Source: Beijerinckiaceae bacterium (GTDB lineage Bacteria; Pseudomonadota; Alphaproteobacteria; Rhizobiales; Beijerinckiaceae). Taken from it: 48,934 nucleotides of DNA. The notes beneath the pieces are model-generated. The model was not told the DNA's origin and made no database searches. It saw only the letters and a program-made list of their open reading frames with translations. A program made the translations under genes and the position numbers. Position 1 is the stretch's first letter; every line of letters starts with the position of its first letter. The stretch lies in assembly GCA_025458025.1 (NCBI GenBank), contig JALOTF010000007.1:1-48934 (forward strand), in the 5' to 3' direction. Positions 33,893 through 42,421 of this stretch are shown piece by piece.

Positions 33893-34885
33893 ATGAAGCG
33901 TCGTGACTTTCTTGGAGCGGGTGCCACGCTCGCCTTTGCATCCATGGCCTTGGCCGGATCTGTTTCCGGAGTTTTGGCGCAGACCGCGCCACTGAACCCG
34001 CCGGTGACGCTCACCGTCGGCTACCAGAAGGTCGGCCATCTCGCGCCGATGATCCTCATCGCCGATGCGCTGAAGGCGCAGGGCGTGGAGCTGAAACTCG
34101 TGGAATTCGCGCGCTATGCCGATGCGCGCACGGCGCTTCTCGCGGGCTCGCTGGATGTGGCCTCGGTGGGCCCGGCGGATCTCGCGATCTCGCTCGCCAA
34201 TGGCTCGACCAGCATGGTCGGCATCATGGGTGTGGGCTCCTCGCCGAAATATGTCATCGCCGGCCGTGGCAAGAAGTTCGACAGCTGGGAAGACATCAAG
34301 GGCAAGAAGATCGCCATCGCGCCGGGTTCGGCGGTGTGGTTCCAGTTCGCCGCGACGCTGATCGAGAAGGGCATTCCCTACAACTCGTTCAACGCCGTGA
34401 ACATTCAGGGCGGCGGCGCGAACTTCAACCAGGCGCTCGAAAAGGGCGAGGTCGATGCCATCGTCACCTGGGAGCCGTTCGAATCCATCCCCGTGATGAA
34501 GGGCTACGGCACCTTCGCTAAGAACCTCGATTACTCGATCTCGAAATCGGTCGGGGCCGAACTCGGCATGCTCGCCGCGAATACGAATGCGGTGGCTTCA
34601 AAGCGCCCGGCCATCGAGCGCTTCGTGACGGCCTATGTCGCCAAGATGAAGGAGCTTGAAGGCTCGCGCGATGCCTTCGGCAAGGCCATTGCCACGCTGA
34701 CCGGGCTGGATCCCGATGTCTCGCTGAAGATTGCAGAGGTGATCAAGCTCGGGCCGGTCATCACGCCGGACCAGATCAAGCGGCAGGCCAAGGCCTTCTC
34801 CGATCTCAATGTCATTCCCAAGGATGTCTCGGGTGACATCGAGAAGTATTGGGATGGCTCGTATCTCGCAGCCGCAATGAAGTGA
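33893..34885 (+). CDS. NitT/TauT-type ABC transporter substrate-binding protein
   Basis: The product is 330 aa with a clear Tat signal (MKRRDFLGAG, residues 1-10; cleavage near VLAQ-TA, about residue 30). The mature protein is of the SsuA/TauA/NMT1 type (LTVGYQKVGHLAPMILIADALKAQGVELKLVEF; GSLDVASVGPADLAISLANG; GEVDAIVTWEPFES). Such proteins bind nitrate, sulfonates, thiamine precursors, or aromatic or amide compounds. The ATG at 33893 has a strong AAGGAGAGG upstream. A 10-bp stem-loop follows. Given the operon, the ligand is probably the amide substrate or its acid. Confidence 0.92.
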   Translation: MKRRDFLGAGATLAFASMALAGSVSGVLAQTAPLNPPVTLTVGYQKVGHLAPMILIADALKAQGVELKLVEFARYADARTALLAGSLDVASVGPADLAISLANGSTSMVGIMGVGSSPKYVIAGRGKKFDSWEDIKGKKIAIAPGSAVWFQFAATLIEKGIPYNSFNAVNIQGGGANFNQALEKGEVDAIVTWEPFESIPVMKGYGTFAKNLDYSISKSVGAELGMLAANTNAVASKRPAIERFVTAYVAKMKELEGSRDAFGKAIATLTGLDPDVSLKIAEVIKLGPVITPDQIKRQAKAFSDLNVIPKDVSGDIEKYWDGSYLAAAMK

Positions 34886-34902
34886 TGATCCAGCCAAGCG
34901 GA

Positions 34903-34928
34903 GCATGGCCGGTTTGCGCCGGCCATGC
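34903..34928 (+). repeat. Perfect stem-loop after the NitT/TauT binding-protein gene
   Basis: GCATGGCCGG (34903-34912) pairs exactly with CCGGCCATGC (34919-34928) around a 6-nt loop. It lies 17 nt after the binding-protein stop and ends 18 nt before the permease ATG, with no T-run. The ATG inside the left arm could be mistaken for the permease start but has no ribosome binding site. Confidence 0.7.
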
Positions 34929-34946
34929 CCACCCGAGGAGATGCGG

Positions 34947-35816
34947 ATGGCAGGCCCGGATACCCGGAAAACAACTGGTAGCGCAGCAAAACCCTCGCTG
35001 ATGGAACTTGCCGGGGAGCGCCTCGGGCGTGGCCTTCTGGCCATCGCACTGCCGCTTGCCGTGCTGGTGCTCTGGCAACTCTCCGGCAAGAACGGGGCGG
35101 TCGCCGGTGGCGCGCTCCCGACGCCAGATCGGGTGTGGAATGCCTGGCTTGTCTGGGCCTTTGGCAAGCCTGGCCCCATGACCCTCTCGCCCTATGTCGG
35201 GACATGGGCGGATGCGATCTATTTCTCGGCCATGCGCGTGGCCAAGGGCTTCGGCCTCGCGGTGCTCGTGGGTGTGCCTTTGGGCATCATCATTGGCTGG
35301 TCGCGCCTTGCGGCCTCGATGGTCGACCCCACGATCCAGTGGCTGCGGCCTGTGCCGATCACGGCCTGGCTGCCGATTTCCATCGCGATTTTCGGCATTT
35401 CCGATTTCGGCGCGGTGTTTCTAATCACCATCGGCGCGTTCTACCCCATCGTGATCAACACGACGCAGGGCGCGCGCGACGTTGACAAGAACTGGATCCG
35501 CGCCGCGCTCATGATGGGTGCGAGCCAGTGGGATATCCTGCGCCGCGTGGTGTTGCCCGCGGCCTTGCCGTCGATCTTCACCGGCTTGCGCATCGGCCTC
35601 GGCATCGGCTGGACGGCGGTGATCGTCTCCGAGATGGTCGCGGTAAAATCCGGCCTCGGCTACGTGCTGTGGGACGCCTATTACGTCGGTCGGATGGATA
35701 TCGTGATCGCCGATATGGTCTCGATCGGCCTGTTCGGCTTCCTCTCGGATTGGGCGATCGTGCGCCTCGAGCGCTGGGTGCTGAAATGGCGCCGGCTGCA
35801 GAATTTCAACCAATAG
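34947..35816 (+). CDS. NitT/TauT-type ABC transporter permease (SsuC/TauC family)
   Basis: The product is 289 aa with about six membrane segments. The EAA loop is NWIRAALMMGASQWDILRRVVLPAALPSIFTGLRIGLG (about residues 181-218), followed by GWTAVIVSEMVAVKSGLGYVLWDA, a well-conserved block of the family. The ATG at 34947 is chosen because GAGGAG ends 6 nt before it; in-frame ATGs at 34941 and 34905 are less well placed. It forms a homodimeric channel with the next gene's ATPase. Confidence 0.92.
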   Translation: MAGPDTRKTTGSAAKPSLMELAGERLGRGLLAIALPLAVLVLWQLSGKNGAVAGGALPTPDRVWNAWLVWAFGKPGPMTLSPYVGTWADAIYFSAMRVAKGFGLAVLVGVPLGIIIGWSRLAASMVDPTIQWLRPVPITAWLPISIAIFGISDFGAVFLITIGAFYPIVINTTQGARDVDKNWIRAALMMGASQWDILRRVVLPAALPSIFTGLRIGLGIGWTAVIVSEMVAVKSGLGYVLWDAYYVGRMDIVIADMVSIGLFGFLSDWAIVRLERWVLKWRRLQNFNQ

Positions 35817-35824
35817 GCTGAGCG

Positions 35825-36583
35825 ATGGGCACGATTTCACTGCGTGGTGTTTCGAAGGTCTATGGTGGCGCGCGCGCTGTCACCGCGCTCGATCATGTGG
35901 ATTTCGAGGTGGCCGAGGGCGAGTTCGTGGCTCTGCTCGGCCCCTCGGGCTGTGGCAAATCCACATTACTCAATCTCGTGGCGGGCTTCGAAGGCCTCAG
36001 CGAAGGCACGCTCAGCTTCGACAATGCGCCAGTGACGCGTCCGGGTCCGGATCGCGGGGTCGTGTTCCAGGAGGCTTCGCTCCTGCCATGGCTCAATGTG
36101 TGGGAGAACGTGGTTTTCGGCCCCAAGGTTCAGAAGCTCGACCGTTCCGATTACGAGCCGCGCGCCCGCGAGATCCTGAAAATCGTCGGCCTTGAAGCCT
36201 TCCACGAGGCGCTGCCGGTGCAGCTTTCGGGCGGCATGCGCCAACGCGTGGGCATTGCGCGCGCCCTCGTGATGCAGCCTCGAGCGCTGCTGATGGACGA
36301 GCCCTTCGGCGCGCTCGACGCGCAGACGCGCCTCTCCATGCAGGCCCTGCTGCTGGAGGTGTGGCAAAAGCTGAAAACCACTGTGCTCTTCGTGACGCAC
36401 GACATCGACGAGGCCATTCTGCTCGCCGACCGCATCTGCGTGATGACCGCGCGTCCCGGCCGCATCACCCGCACCATTCCCATCACCCTGCCACGCCCGC
36501 GCAGCATCGATGATCTCACCTCAGCCGAATTCAACCGCTTCAAGGCGTTGATCATGGCGGAGATGCGCGGCGGACATCACTAA
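35825..36583 (+). CDS. NitT/TauT-type ABC transporter ATP-binding protein (SsuB/TauB family)
   Basis: The product is 252 aa. Motifs are Walker A GPSGCGKST (about residues 39-47), the Q-loop GVVFQEASLLPWLNVWENV, signature LSGGMRQRVGIARAL, Walker B LLMDEPFGALDAQT and the switch FVTHDIDEAILLADR. It lies 8 nt after the permease, completing the importer of this operon. Confidence 0.93.
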   Translation: MGTISLRGVSKVYGGARAVTALDHVDFEVAEGEFVALLGPSGCGKSTLLNLVAGFEGLSEGTLSFDNAPVTRPGPDRGVVFQEASLLPWLNVWENVVFGPKVQKLDRSDYEPRAREILKIVGLEAFHEALPVQLSGGMRQRVGIARALVMQPRALLMDEPFGALDAQTRLSMQALLLEVWQKLKTTVLFVTHDIDEAILLADRICVMTARPGRITRTIPITLPRPRSIDDLTSAEFNRFKALIMAEMRGGHH

Positions 36584-36595
36584 GGAAGAAGCAGC

Positions 36596-37474
36596 ATGGC
36601 CAATCCCCGTATTCCCTATCGGATGACTTCATCGCGGCCCAAACTACCGCCGATGCAAGGCAAGAGTATTCTCGTGCATCTTGTTGTGAATGTTGAGCAT
36701 TGGCAGTTCGAACATTCCATGCCGCGCACGATCATCACGCCGCCGCATGGCCGCGAGACCGTGCCGGATGTGCCGAATTTCTCCTGGGCGGATTACGGCA
36801 TGCGCGCGGGCATGCCGCGCATTCTCGATCTTTTCCGGGCGCGTGGCGTGCCCGCTTCCGTGAGCTTCAACGCGGGCGTGATTGACGCCTATCCGGAAGC
36901 CTCGATTGCCATGCGCGATGCCGGCTGGGAATTCATCGGCCATGGCATGCACCAGAAGGCGATCAATCATGTCGAGGGTGGCGAACTCGCGCTGATCCGC
37001 GCCTGCCTTCAGAAGATTGAGGGCTTCACGGGCAAAAAAGTCCGCGGCTGGCTTTCGCCGGGCCTGCGCGAAACCGTGGACACGCCCGACCTGCTGGTGG
37101 AAGCCGGGGTCGATTATGTCTGCGACTGGGTGGTGGATGACCTGCCATCCTACATGACCACGAAGATCGGGCAGCTCGTGGCGATGCCCTACAATGTTGA
37201 GGTGAATGACAGCATCATCTACGCCATCGAGCGCCACGCGACGGGCGAGATGGCCCGGCGGCTGGAATTCACGCTCCGGCAGTTCGAGGCGGAAAGCGCC
37301 GAAAACCCGCGCGTTCTGGCCATTGGCCTGCATCCGCATCTCATTTCCGTGCCGCATCGCATGCATGAGCTGGTGCATATGCTGGATCTGCTGCAGGCCT
37401 CGGACAAGGTGCTCTTCACAACCGGCAGCGCGATCTGCGACTGGTTCACCGCCCATCAGAAGCCGGGAGCCTGA
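36596..37474 (+). CDS. Polysaccharide deacetylase-family protein, PuuE/allantoinase-like branch
   Basis: The product is 292 aa. It keeps the NodB fold pattern of the PuuE branch: LVHLVVNVEHW (residues 27-36) where ordinary deacetylases have TFDDG, the metal pair H116/H119 (FIGHGMHQKA), GWLSPGLRET and CDWVVDDLPSYM. No signal peptide, so it acts in the cytoplasm on a small molecule rather than on cell wall. PuuE opens the allantoin ring, so hydrolysis of a cyclic or linear C-N bond is plausible here and fits the amidase in the same operon. AGGAAG precedes the ATG. Confidence 0.87.
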   Translation: MANPRIPYRMTSSRPKLPPMQGKSILVHLVVNVEHWQFEHSMPRTIITPPHGRETVPDVPNFSWADYGMRAGMPRILDLFRARGVPASVSFNAGVIDAYPEASIAMRDAGWEFIGHGMHQKAINHVEGGELALIRACLQKIEGFTGKKVRGWLSPGLRETVDTPDLLVEAGVDYVCDWVVDDLPSYMTTKIGQLVAMPYNVEVNDSIIYAIERHATGEMARRLEFTLRQFEAESAENPRVLAIGLHPHLISVPHRMHELVHMLDLLQASDKVLFTTGSAICDWFTAHQKPGA

Positions 37475-37477
37475 GCG

Positions 37478-38245
37478 ATGGATCTCGGTATCAGCGGAAA
37501 GACCGTTCTCATCACGGGCGGTTCCAAGGGCATCGGTCTTGCTTGCGGGCGTGTGTTTCTGGAGGAGGGGTGTCGCGTGGTGCTCGTCGCGCGCGACGCG
37601 GCGCGGCTCGATGAGGCCGTTGCTGCACTGGGCGGCGGCAACCGCGTGACCGGCTGCAAGGCGGATATGTCGCAAGCCGCCGAACGCGAGCGCGTGGCCA
37701 AGCTCTTCCCCGATGTCGATATCCTCGTGAACAATGCCGGGGCCATTCCCGCCGGCGGCCTGCTCGATCTTTCCATGGAGACATGGGAAGCAGCATGGGC
37801 GCTGAAGGTGATGGGCTATATCCATCTCACGCAGCTCTATCTCGGCCTGATGAAGGCGCGCGGGCAGGGCGCCATTGTCAATATCATCGGGGCGGCGGGG
37901 CGCAGCCCGCGCTACAACTACGTGTGTGGTGCCACAGGCAATGCCGCGCTGATGGCCTTCACCGGGGCAGTCGGCGGCAAATCCAGCGAATGGGGCGTGC
38001 GCGTTTTCGGCATCAACCCCTCGCAGACGCGCACGGATCGCATCATCTCGCTTTCGAAAACCAAGGCGAGGGACGCTTTTGGCGATGAAAGCCGCTGGGA
38101 GGAAATGCTGAAAGGCCTTCCCTTCGACCGCCTGATCGAGCCGGAGGAGATCGCCCGTAGCGCGGCGTTCCTCGCGTCGCCCGCCTGCGGTTATGTCAGC
38201 GGCGCGGTGCTCGATATCGATGGCGGACAGGCATTCCGAGGCTGA
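37478..38245 (+). CDS. SDR-fold protein without the standard catalytic tetrad
   Basis: The product is 255 aa. The NAD(P)-binding half is intact (TGGSKGIG, residues 13-20; NNAG, 85-88). The expected N-S-Y-K tetrad is missing: the positions read K110 (ALKVMGY), G138 (VNIIGAAG), and, in YNYVCGATGNAALMAFT, G151 and N155. Y146 and Y148 lie nearby and might substitute. The dinucleotide may therefore be used differently, or the protein may act as a lyase or isomerase. It starts 3 nt after the deacetylase-like gene and is followed at 1 nt by the MaoC gene, so it belongs to the same pathway. Confidence 0.88.
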   Translation: MDLGISGKTVLITGGSKGIGLACGRVFLEEGCRVVLVARDAARLDEAVAALGGGNRVTGCKADMSQAAERERVAKLFPDVDILVNNAGAIPAGGLLDLSMETWEAAWALKVMGYIHLTQLYLGLMKARGQGAIVNIIGAAGRSPRYNYVCGATGNAALMAFTGAVGGKSSEWGVRVFGINPSQTRTDRIISLSKTKARDAFGDESRWEEMLKGLPFDRLIEPEEIARSAAFLASPACGYVSGAVLDIDGGQAFRG

Positions 38246-38246
38246 G

Positions 38247-38753
38247 ATGGCGGTTGTTCCCGGCTGGCAGGGCCGTTTCTTCGAGGATTTCACCGTTGGC
38301 GATGTCTACAAGCACCCCCTCGGGCGCACGATTACCGCGACTGACAATGCGTGGTTCACGAACCTCACGCTGAACACCGCGCATCTGCATTTTGATGCGA
38401 ATTACGCGTCGCAAACCGCCTTTGCGAAGCCGCTCGTCAATTCCTGCTTCACGCTATCGCTGGTGACCGGGCAATCCGTCACCGATGTGTCGCAGAACGT
38501 CTTCGCGAATCTCGGCTGGGATGAGGTGCGCCTGCCTATGCCGGTCTTCGAGGGGGACACGCTTTATGCGGAATCCGAGGTGCTGGAGATGCGTGAATCC
38601 GCCTCGCGACCTGAAACTGGTATACTCAAAATCCGAACCATCGGCTATAACCAGCATGGTGATATCGTGATCAGCTTTCGCCGGACCTTGCTGGTCTATC
38701 GGCGCGGGCAGGGGCCTCTTGCTACCTATCGCCCCGAGCCGAAGCGCGGTTGA
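38247..38753 (+). CDS. MaoC-family hydratase, mesaconyl/itaconyl-CoA hydratase-like
   Basis: The product is 168 aa, a single hot-dog domain. The region ATDNAWFTNLTLNTAHLHFDANYA (about residues 30-53) holds the hydratase Asp/Asn and His; the following PLVNSCFTLSLVTGQSVTDVS and PVFEGDTLYAESEVLEMRES blocks resemble MaoC proteins acting on branched C5 dicarboxylic CoA esters (mesaconyl- or itaconyl-CoA hydratases), as I recall the family. It adds or removes water from a CoA ester. This fits the CaiB-type CoA transferase upstream. Start is the ATG at 38247, one base after the SDR stop. Confidence 0.85.
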   Translation: MAVVPGWQGRFFEDFTVGDVYKHPLGRTITATDNAWFTNLTLNTAHLHFDANYASQTAFAKPLVNSCFTLSLVTGQSVTDVSQNVFANLGWDEVRLPMPVFEGDTLYAESEVLEMRESASRPETGILKIRTIGYNQHGDIVISFRRTLLVYRRGQGPLATYRPEPKRG

Positions 38754-38794
38754 CGCGCCACATCGATTGAACATCGAGCCACGGGAGTGCCCGG

Positions 38795-39907
38795 ATGCAT
38801 CGGGTAACCATTGACCTGCCGATGCTGGCTCCGGGCCTCGTGCCCCGGCTTTCCGTGCTGCATTTCGGACAGGCGGGTTCCGGCCCGAAGATCTATGTGC
38901 AGGGTGGCCTTCATGCCGATGAAGCGCCTGGCACGCTCGCGGCCCATCGTCTGGCTGAACGCCTCGCGGCGCTGCCGGAAGGCGCGATCACCGGCGAGGT
39001 GATCATCGTGCCGGTCGCGAACCCCATCGGCCTGTCACAGCGCGTTCTCGGCCTGCATCTCGGGCGCTATGCGCTGGATGACGGGCGGAACTTCAACCGG
39101 GGTTATCCGGATGTCTCCGGAGCGGTGATCGCGGCGCTGGAGGGCAAGCTTTCGCTCTACGAGGACGCGAATACCCGCCTGTTGCGCGCGGCCTTGCGGG
39201 CGGCCATCGCCGCGCGATCACCCGTGGAGCCCGTACAGGCGCTGAAGCGCGCGCTTCTCGGCCTCGCGGTAGATGCGGATTGGGTTCTCGATCTTCATTG
39301 CGATGCCGAAGCGCTGCCGCATCTCTACACGCAGCCCGGTTTCGTTGACGATTTCGAGCCCTTCACGCGGCTCATGGGCGCGCGGGCGATCCTCACGGCG
39401 GAGGCCTCCGGCGATCACCCGTTCGACGAGGCGATTTCCGCCGTATGGGAGAAGGTGCGCGCAGCTTTTCCGCTGCATCCCTTCGCGTGCGGTGGCATTG
39501 CGGCCACGGTGGAACTGCGTGGCCAGCAGGATACCGAGCCGGCCTTTTCCGATAGAGATGCCGAGGCAATCCTCGGGTTTCTCACGCATCTCGGTGTTCT
39601 CAAGGGTGAGGCACCGGCCTTGCCGGAGGCCCAATGCGAGGCGACCACGCTCGCCGGCTGCTCGCTCATCGATGCCCCGGCCACCGGTGCCCTGCAATGG
39701 CATGTGCCGCTCGGCACTGACGTGAGCGAGGAGCAGGTGATCGGCGAGATCATCGATGCGGCGGCAGGCACATGCACGCCGGTCCGGTCGGAATGCGCCG
39801 GGCTTTTCTTCGCGCGCAGCCAGAGCAGGCAGGTGCTCGCCGGCCAGAAGCTCGGAAAGATCGCGGGGCGCGAACCACTGCGCGCGGGGCAATTGCTGGG
39901 GCCGTGA
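38795..39907 (+). CDS. Succinylglutamate desuccinylase/aspartoacylase family protein
   Basis: The product is 370 aa, a zinc hydrolase of the M14-like AstE/ASPA family. Zinc ligands are the H and E of GGLHADEAPG (about residues 38-47) and the H of WVLDLHCD; NFNRGYPD is the substrate-binding Asn-Arg. It hydrolyses an N-acyl amino acid to acid plus amine. The C-terminal 90 residues carry the beta-rich extension usual in the group. CGGGAG precedes the ATG. Last gene of the operon; a role in cutting an N-acylated intermediate or substrate is inferred. Confidence 0.9.
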   Translation: MHRVTIDLPMLAPGLVPRLSVLHFGQAGSGPKIYVQGGLHADEAPGTLAAHRLAERLAALPEGAITGEVIIVPVANPIGLSQRVLGLHLGRYALDDGRNFNRGYPDVSGAVIAALEGKLSLYEDANTRLLRAALRAAIAARSPVEPVQALKRALLGLAVDADWVLDLHCDAEALPHLYTQPGFVDDFEPFTRLMGARAILTAEASGDHPFDEAISAVWEKVRAAFPLHPFACGGIAATVELRGQQDTEPAFSDRDAEAILGFLTHLGVLKGEAPALPEAQCEATTLAGCSLIDAPATGALQWHVPLGTDVSEEQVIGEIIDAAAGTCTPVRSECAGLFFARSQSRQVLAGQKLGKIAGREPLRAGQLLGP

Positions 39908-39932
39908 AGCGCGGTGCCAGCAGGGCGCCCTA

Positions 39933-40658
39933 TCACTCCGCGTCACTGGTCTCCGGATCGGCCTCCAGCCGGTAGCCGAGGCCGCGCTGGGTGCGGATGA
40001 GCCGGACGGCATGCCCCTCATCGACCTTGGCGCGCAGGCGGCCGATATAGACATCGACCACATTGGTCAGCGGGTCCTCGTTCATGCCCCAGATATTCGA
40101 GAGAATGCGCTCGCGGCTGAAGAGTTTCCCCGGCGCGCTCATCAGCAATTCGAGGAGCGCGAGTTCCTTTGCCGTCAGCGAGAGGCTGCGACCCGCGCGC
40201 GTGGCTTTCATGGCCGAACGGTCGAGTTCGAGATCCGCCACGCGCAGAACCGTGGGGGCAGGAGCCTTGAACTCGCGGCTGCGGCGGCCCAGCGCTTCGA
40301 GCCGGGCGAGAAGCTCGTCGAAATCGAAGGGCTTGCAGAGATAATCATCCGCGCCAAGGCGCAACCCGGCCACGCGATCCTCCACGGTCGAGAGCGCGGT
40401 GAGCATCAGTACCGGCAGCTGGATGTGCTGCGCGCGCAGGGTCTGGCAGACATCGAGGCCGGTCATGTCCGGCAGCATCAGGTCGAGAATGATGATCGTG
40501 GCCGCCTCGCCGGATTTGAAATCCTGCCATGCCTCCTGCGCGAAGGCGATGCCCTCATGCCCCTCGCGCGCCACGCGCACCCGCATGCCCTCGGCCTTGA
40601 GGCCGCGTTGCAGGAAATCGGCGATGCGCCGGTCATCCTCGATCACCAGAATGTTCAT
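39933..40658 (-). CDS. OmpR/PhoB-family response regulator
   Basis: The product is 241 aa. The receiver (residues 1-120) has the acid pocket VIEDDRR, the phosphorylation aspartate in IIILDLMLPDMTG, the threonine in MLTALS and the lysine in DDYLCKPFDF. A C-terminal winged helix (about residues 140-230) ends with the DNA-contacting helix NVVDVYIGRLRAKVDEG. Its ATG overlaps the kinase stop (ATGA). It probably acts on the secreted protein gene at 42422 and on its own promoter. Confidence 0.93.
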   Translation of the reverse strand: MNILVIEDDRRIADFLQRGLKAEGMRVRVAREGHEGIAFAQEAWQDFKSGEAATIIILDLMLPDMTGLDVCQTLRAQHIQLPVLMLTALSTVEDRVAGLRLGADDYLCKPFDFDELLARLEALGRRSREFKAPAPTVLRVADLELDRSAMKATRAGRSLSLTAKELALLELLMSAPGKLFSRERILSNIWGMNEDPLTNVVDVYIGRLRAKVDEGHAVRLIRTQRGLGYRLEADPETSDAE

Positions 40659-42289
40659 GAAGGCTCCCCGAAGGATGCAAGCGGCAGGGTGACGGTCGCA
40701 ACCGTGCCTGTGCCGAGGCTGCTTTGCAGCGTGATGTCTCCGCCATGCGCGCGGGCCAGAACGCGTGCGATGGGCAGGCCGAGTCCGCTGCCATCGGCGC
40801 GATGTTCCTCGGCATTTGGTGCGCGGTGGCCGCGTTCGAAAACCCGCGGGAGTTCTTTCGGCGGAATGCCGATGCCCTCATCCGTGATCACGATTTCAGC
40901 CATCGGTGTCGCGCTGGCACTACGCCGTGCCGAGAGCCGCACCGCGCCGCCGGGATGCGAATAGCGGATCGCATTGTCGATCAGCACCAGCATGAGCTGG
41001 CGCAGGCGGTCGGCATCGCCGAGCATCGCAAGGCCCGTCGGCCACGGCTCGGCCTCCAGCCGAATACCCCGCGATTGCCCCATGGCAGTGCCCAGCGAGA
41101 TCACCTCATCCAGCACCGGCCCGAGCTGGATCGGCTTGTGTCTCAGGGAAAGGGAATCGATATCGCTGCGCGCCATGGTCAAGAGGTCGTCGATTGTCGT
41201 GCCCAACTGCCGCGTGGCATCCTCGATGCGCCGCAGCGATTGCCGGTATTCCTCCACCGGCTTCACGGGACCGCGCAGGGCAATCTGCGCCTCGCCGCGA
41301 ATGGCGGTGGTGGGCGTGCGCAATTCGTGGCTCACATCGGCAAAAAGCTGGCGTCGCCGGGCTTCCGCCTCCTTCTGGGTGTTGAGCGCGATGGTCAGTT
41401 CGGCCGTGCGGCGCGCCACCTGCTCTTCCAGCGCCTGCCGGGCCTCGGCCTCTCTCGCGCGATGTGCCGCAAGTTCCTCCGCCATCGCGTTCATGCTGCG
41501 GGCGACATCGCCGAATTCATTCGCGCCATCGAGCGGGATGCGGTGCGAGAGGCGCCCGGCGCGCAACGCAGCCGCGCCTTCGGCCAGCGCAACGAGTGGC
41601 GTGCCGAGCGCCCGGGCAAAGCCCAGCGCGATCACCAGCGCGGCGAGAACGAAGGCGATGGTGGTGCCGATCCACAGGGTGCGCAAAGCGGCGAGGGTGT
41701 CGTCCGTTTCCGCGCGTTTCTCGCGCAGCGAAACATCCTCCCGCGCGAGGCTGTCCGAGAGCAGGGTCCGGAGGTCACGCCCCTCCGCATTGTCGAAAAG
41801 ATCATTCGCGATGTGCCATGCCGCGCTCGTATCCAGCCCCGGCGCGGGCTGGTTGAGGCTGGCGAGCCCGCGCGCGAGCTGATCGAGGCTTCCGCGCAGC
41901 ACCATCAGGGCATCACGCCGCTGCACCTGGCGCTGGCGCGCCGCTTGCCCCTGATCGAGCAGGACGGCCTGTTCCGCCAGCGCATCCAGCCGGGTCAGCG
42001 TATCGCGCATGCCGCGCAGCAGCGCGTCGCGCTGTTCATCCGTGGCTGTCGCCCCGAACTGGCGCTGGGCCATCCAGTTCCGCAATTGCTGCTTGTCGAA
42101 CCAGAGTGCAGTGAAACCCTGCTTGATATCCGCCGCCACGCGGCCCCGCAGCACATGATGCTGCGCCAGCCCCACGGCCCAGACCGCGAACCCGCCCTGC
42201 AAGGCCGCGATGGTTGCGAGTGCAGCCAGCGCAAGGCTGATCCGCCGCCGGAAGGCACTCGAACGTGGCGCGAGCCCGGGCTCTGTCAT
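40655..42289 (-). CDS. Membrane sensor histidine kinase
   Basis: The product is 544 aa. Order of parts: first membrane helix about residues 17-40, a helical periplasmic domain of about 160 residues, second membrane helix about 205-230, HAMP (about 230-285: LAEGAAALRAGRLSHRIPLDG), a short coiled coil, the phospho-acceptor H in FADVSHELRTPTTAIRG, and HATPase_c with VLIDNAIRYSHPG, DEGIGIP and GSGLGLPIA. The sensed signal is unknown. It is encoded before and coupled to the response regulator and diverges from the gene at 42422. Confidence 0.93.
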   Translation of the reverse strand: MTEPGLAPRSSAFRRRISLALAALATIAALQGGFAVWAVGLAQHHVLRGRVAADIKQGFTALWFDKQQLRNWMAQRQFGATATDEQRDALLRGMRDTLTRLDALAEQAVLLDQGQAARQRQVQRRDALMVLRGSLDQLARGLASLNQPAPGLDTSAAWHIANDLFDNAEGRDLRTLLSDSLAREDVSLREKRAETDDTLAALRTLWIGTTIAFVLAALVIALGFARALGTPLVALAEGAAALRAGRLSHRIPLDGANEFGDVARSMNAMAEELAAHRAREAEARQALEEQVARRTAELTIALNTQKEAEARRRQLFADVSHELRTPTTAIRGEAQIALRGPVKPVEEYRQSLRRIEDATRQLGTTIDDLLTMARSDIDSLSLRHKPIQLGPVLDEVISLGTAMGQSRGIRLEAEPWPTGLAMLGDADRLRQLMLVLIDNAIRYSHPGGAVRLSARRSASATPMAEIVITDEGIGIPPKELPRVFERGHRAPNAEEHRADGSGLGLPIARVLARAHGGDITLQSSLGTGTVATVTLPLASFGEPS

Positions 42290-42421
42290 CTGGTTTTCAT
42301 TTTGGCGTCAGGTTGTGATCATTTGGCATTCAAGCCCGTGTCAGTCGCCTTGGTTAGAACGGGATTGCCCGGCGAACGCAAGTTCAGGCCGAGGCGACAC
42401 CCCGGAAGGAAACCTCAGATC

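Noticed and set aside
36644-38293. 549-codon open frame on the minus strand
   Set aside because: It runs opposite to the deacetylase-like and SDR genes, both of which have clear motifs; composition indicates a shadow.
40724-42421. Upstream extension of the SnoaL-like gene
   Set aside because: This in-frame extension is entirely antisense to the histidine kinase. The real start at 42422 has a ribosome binding site and a signal peptide.
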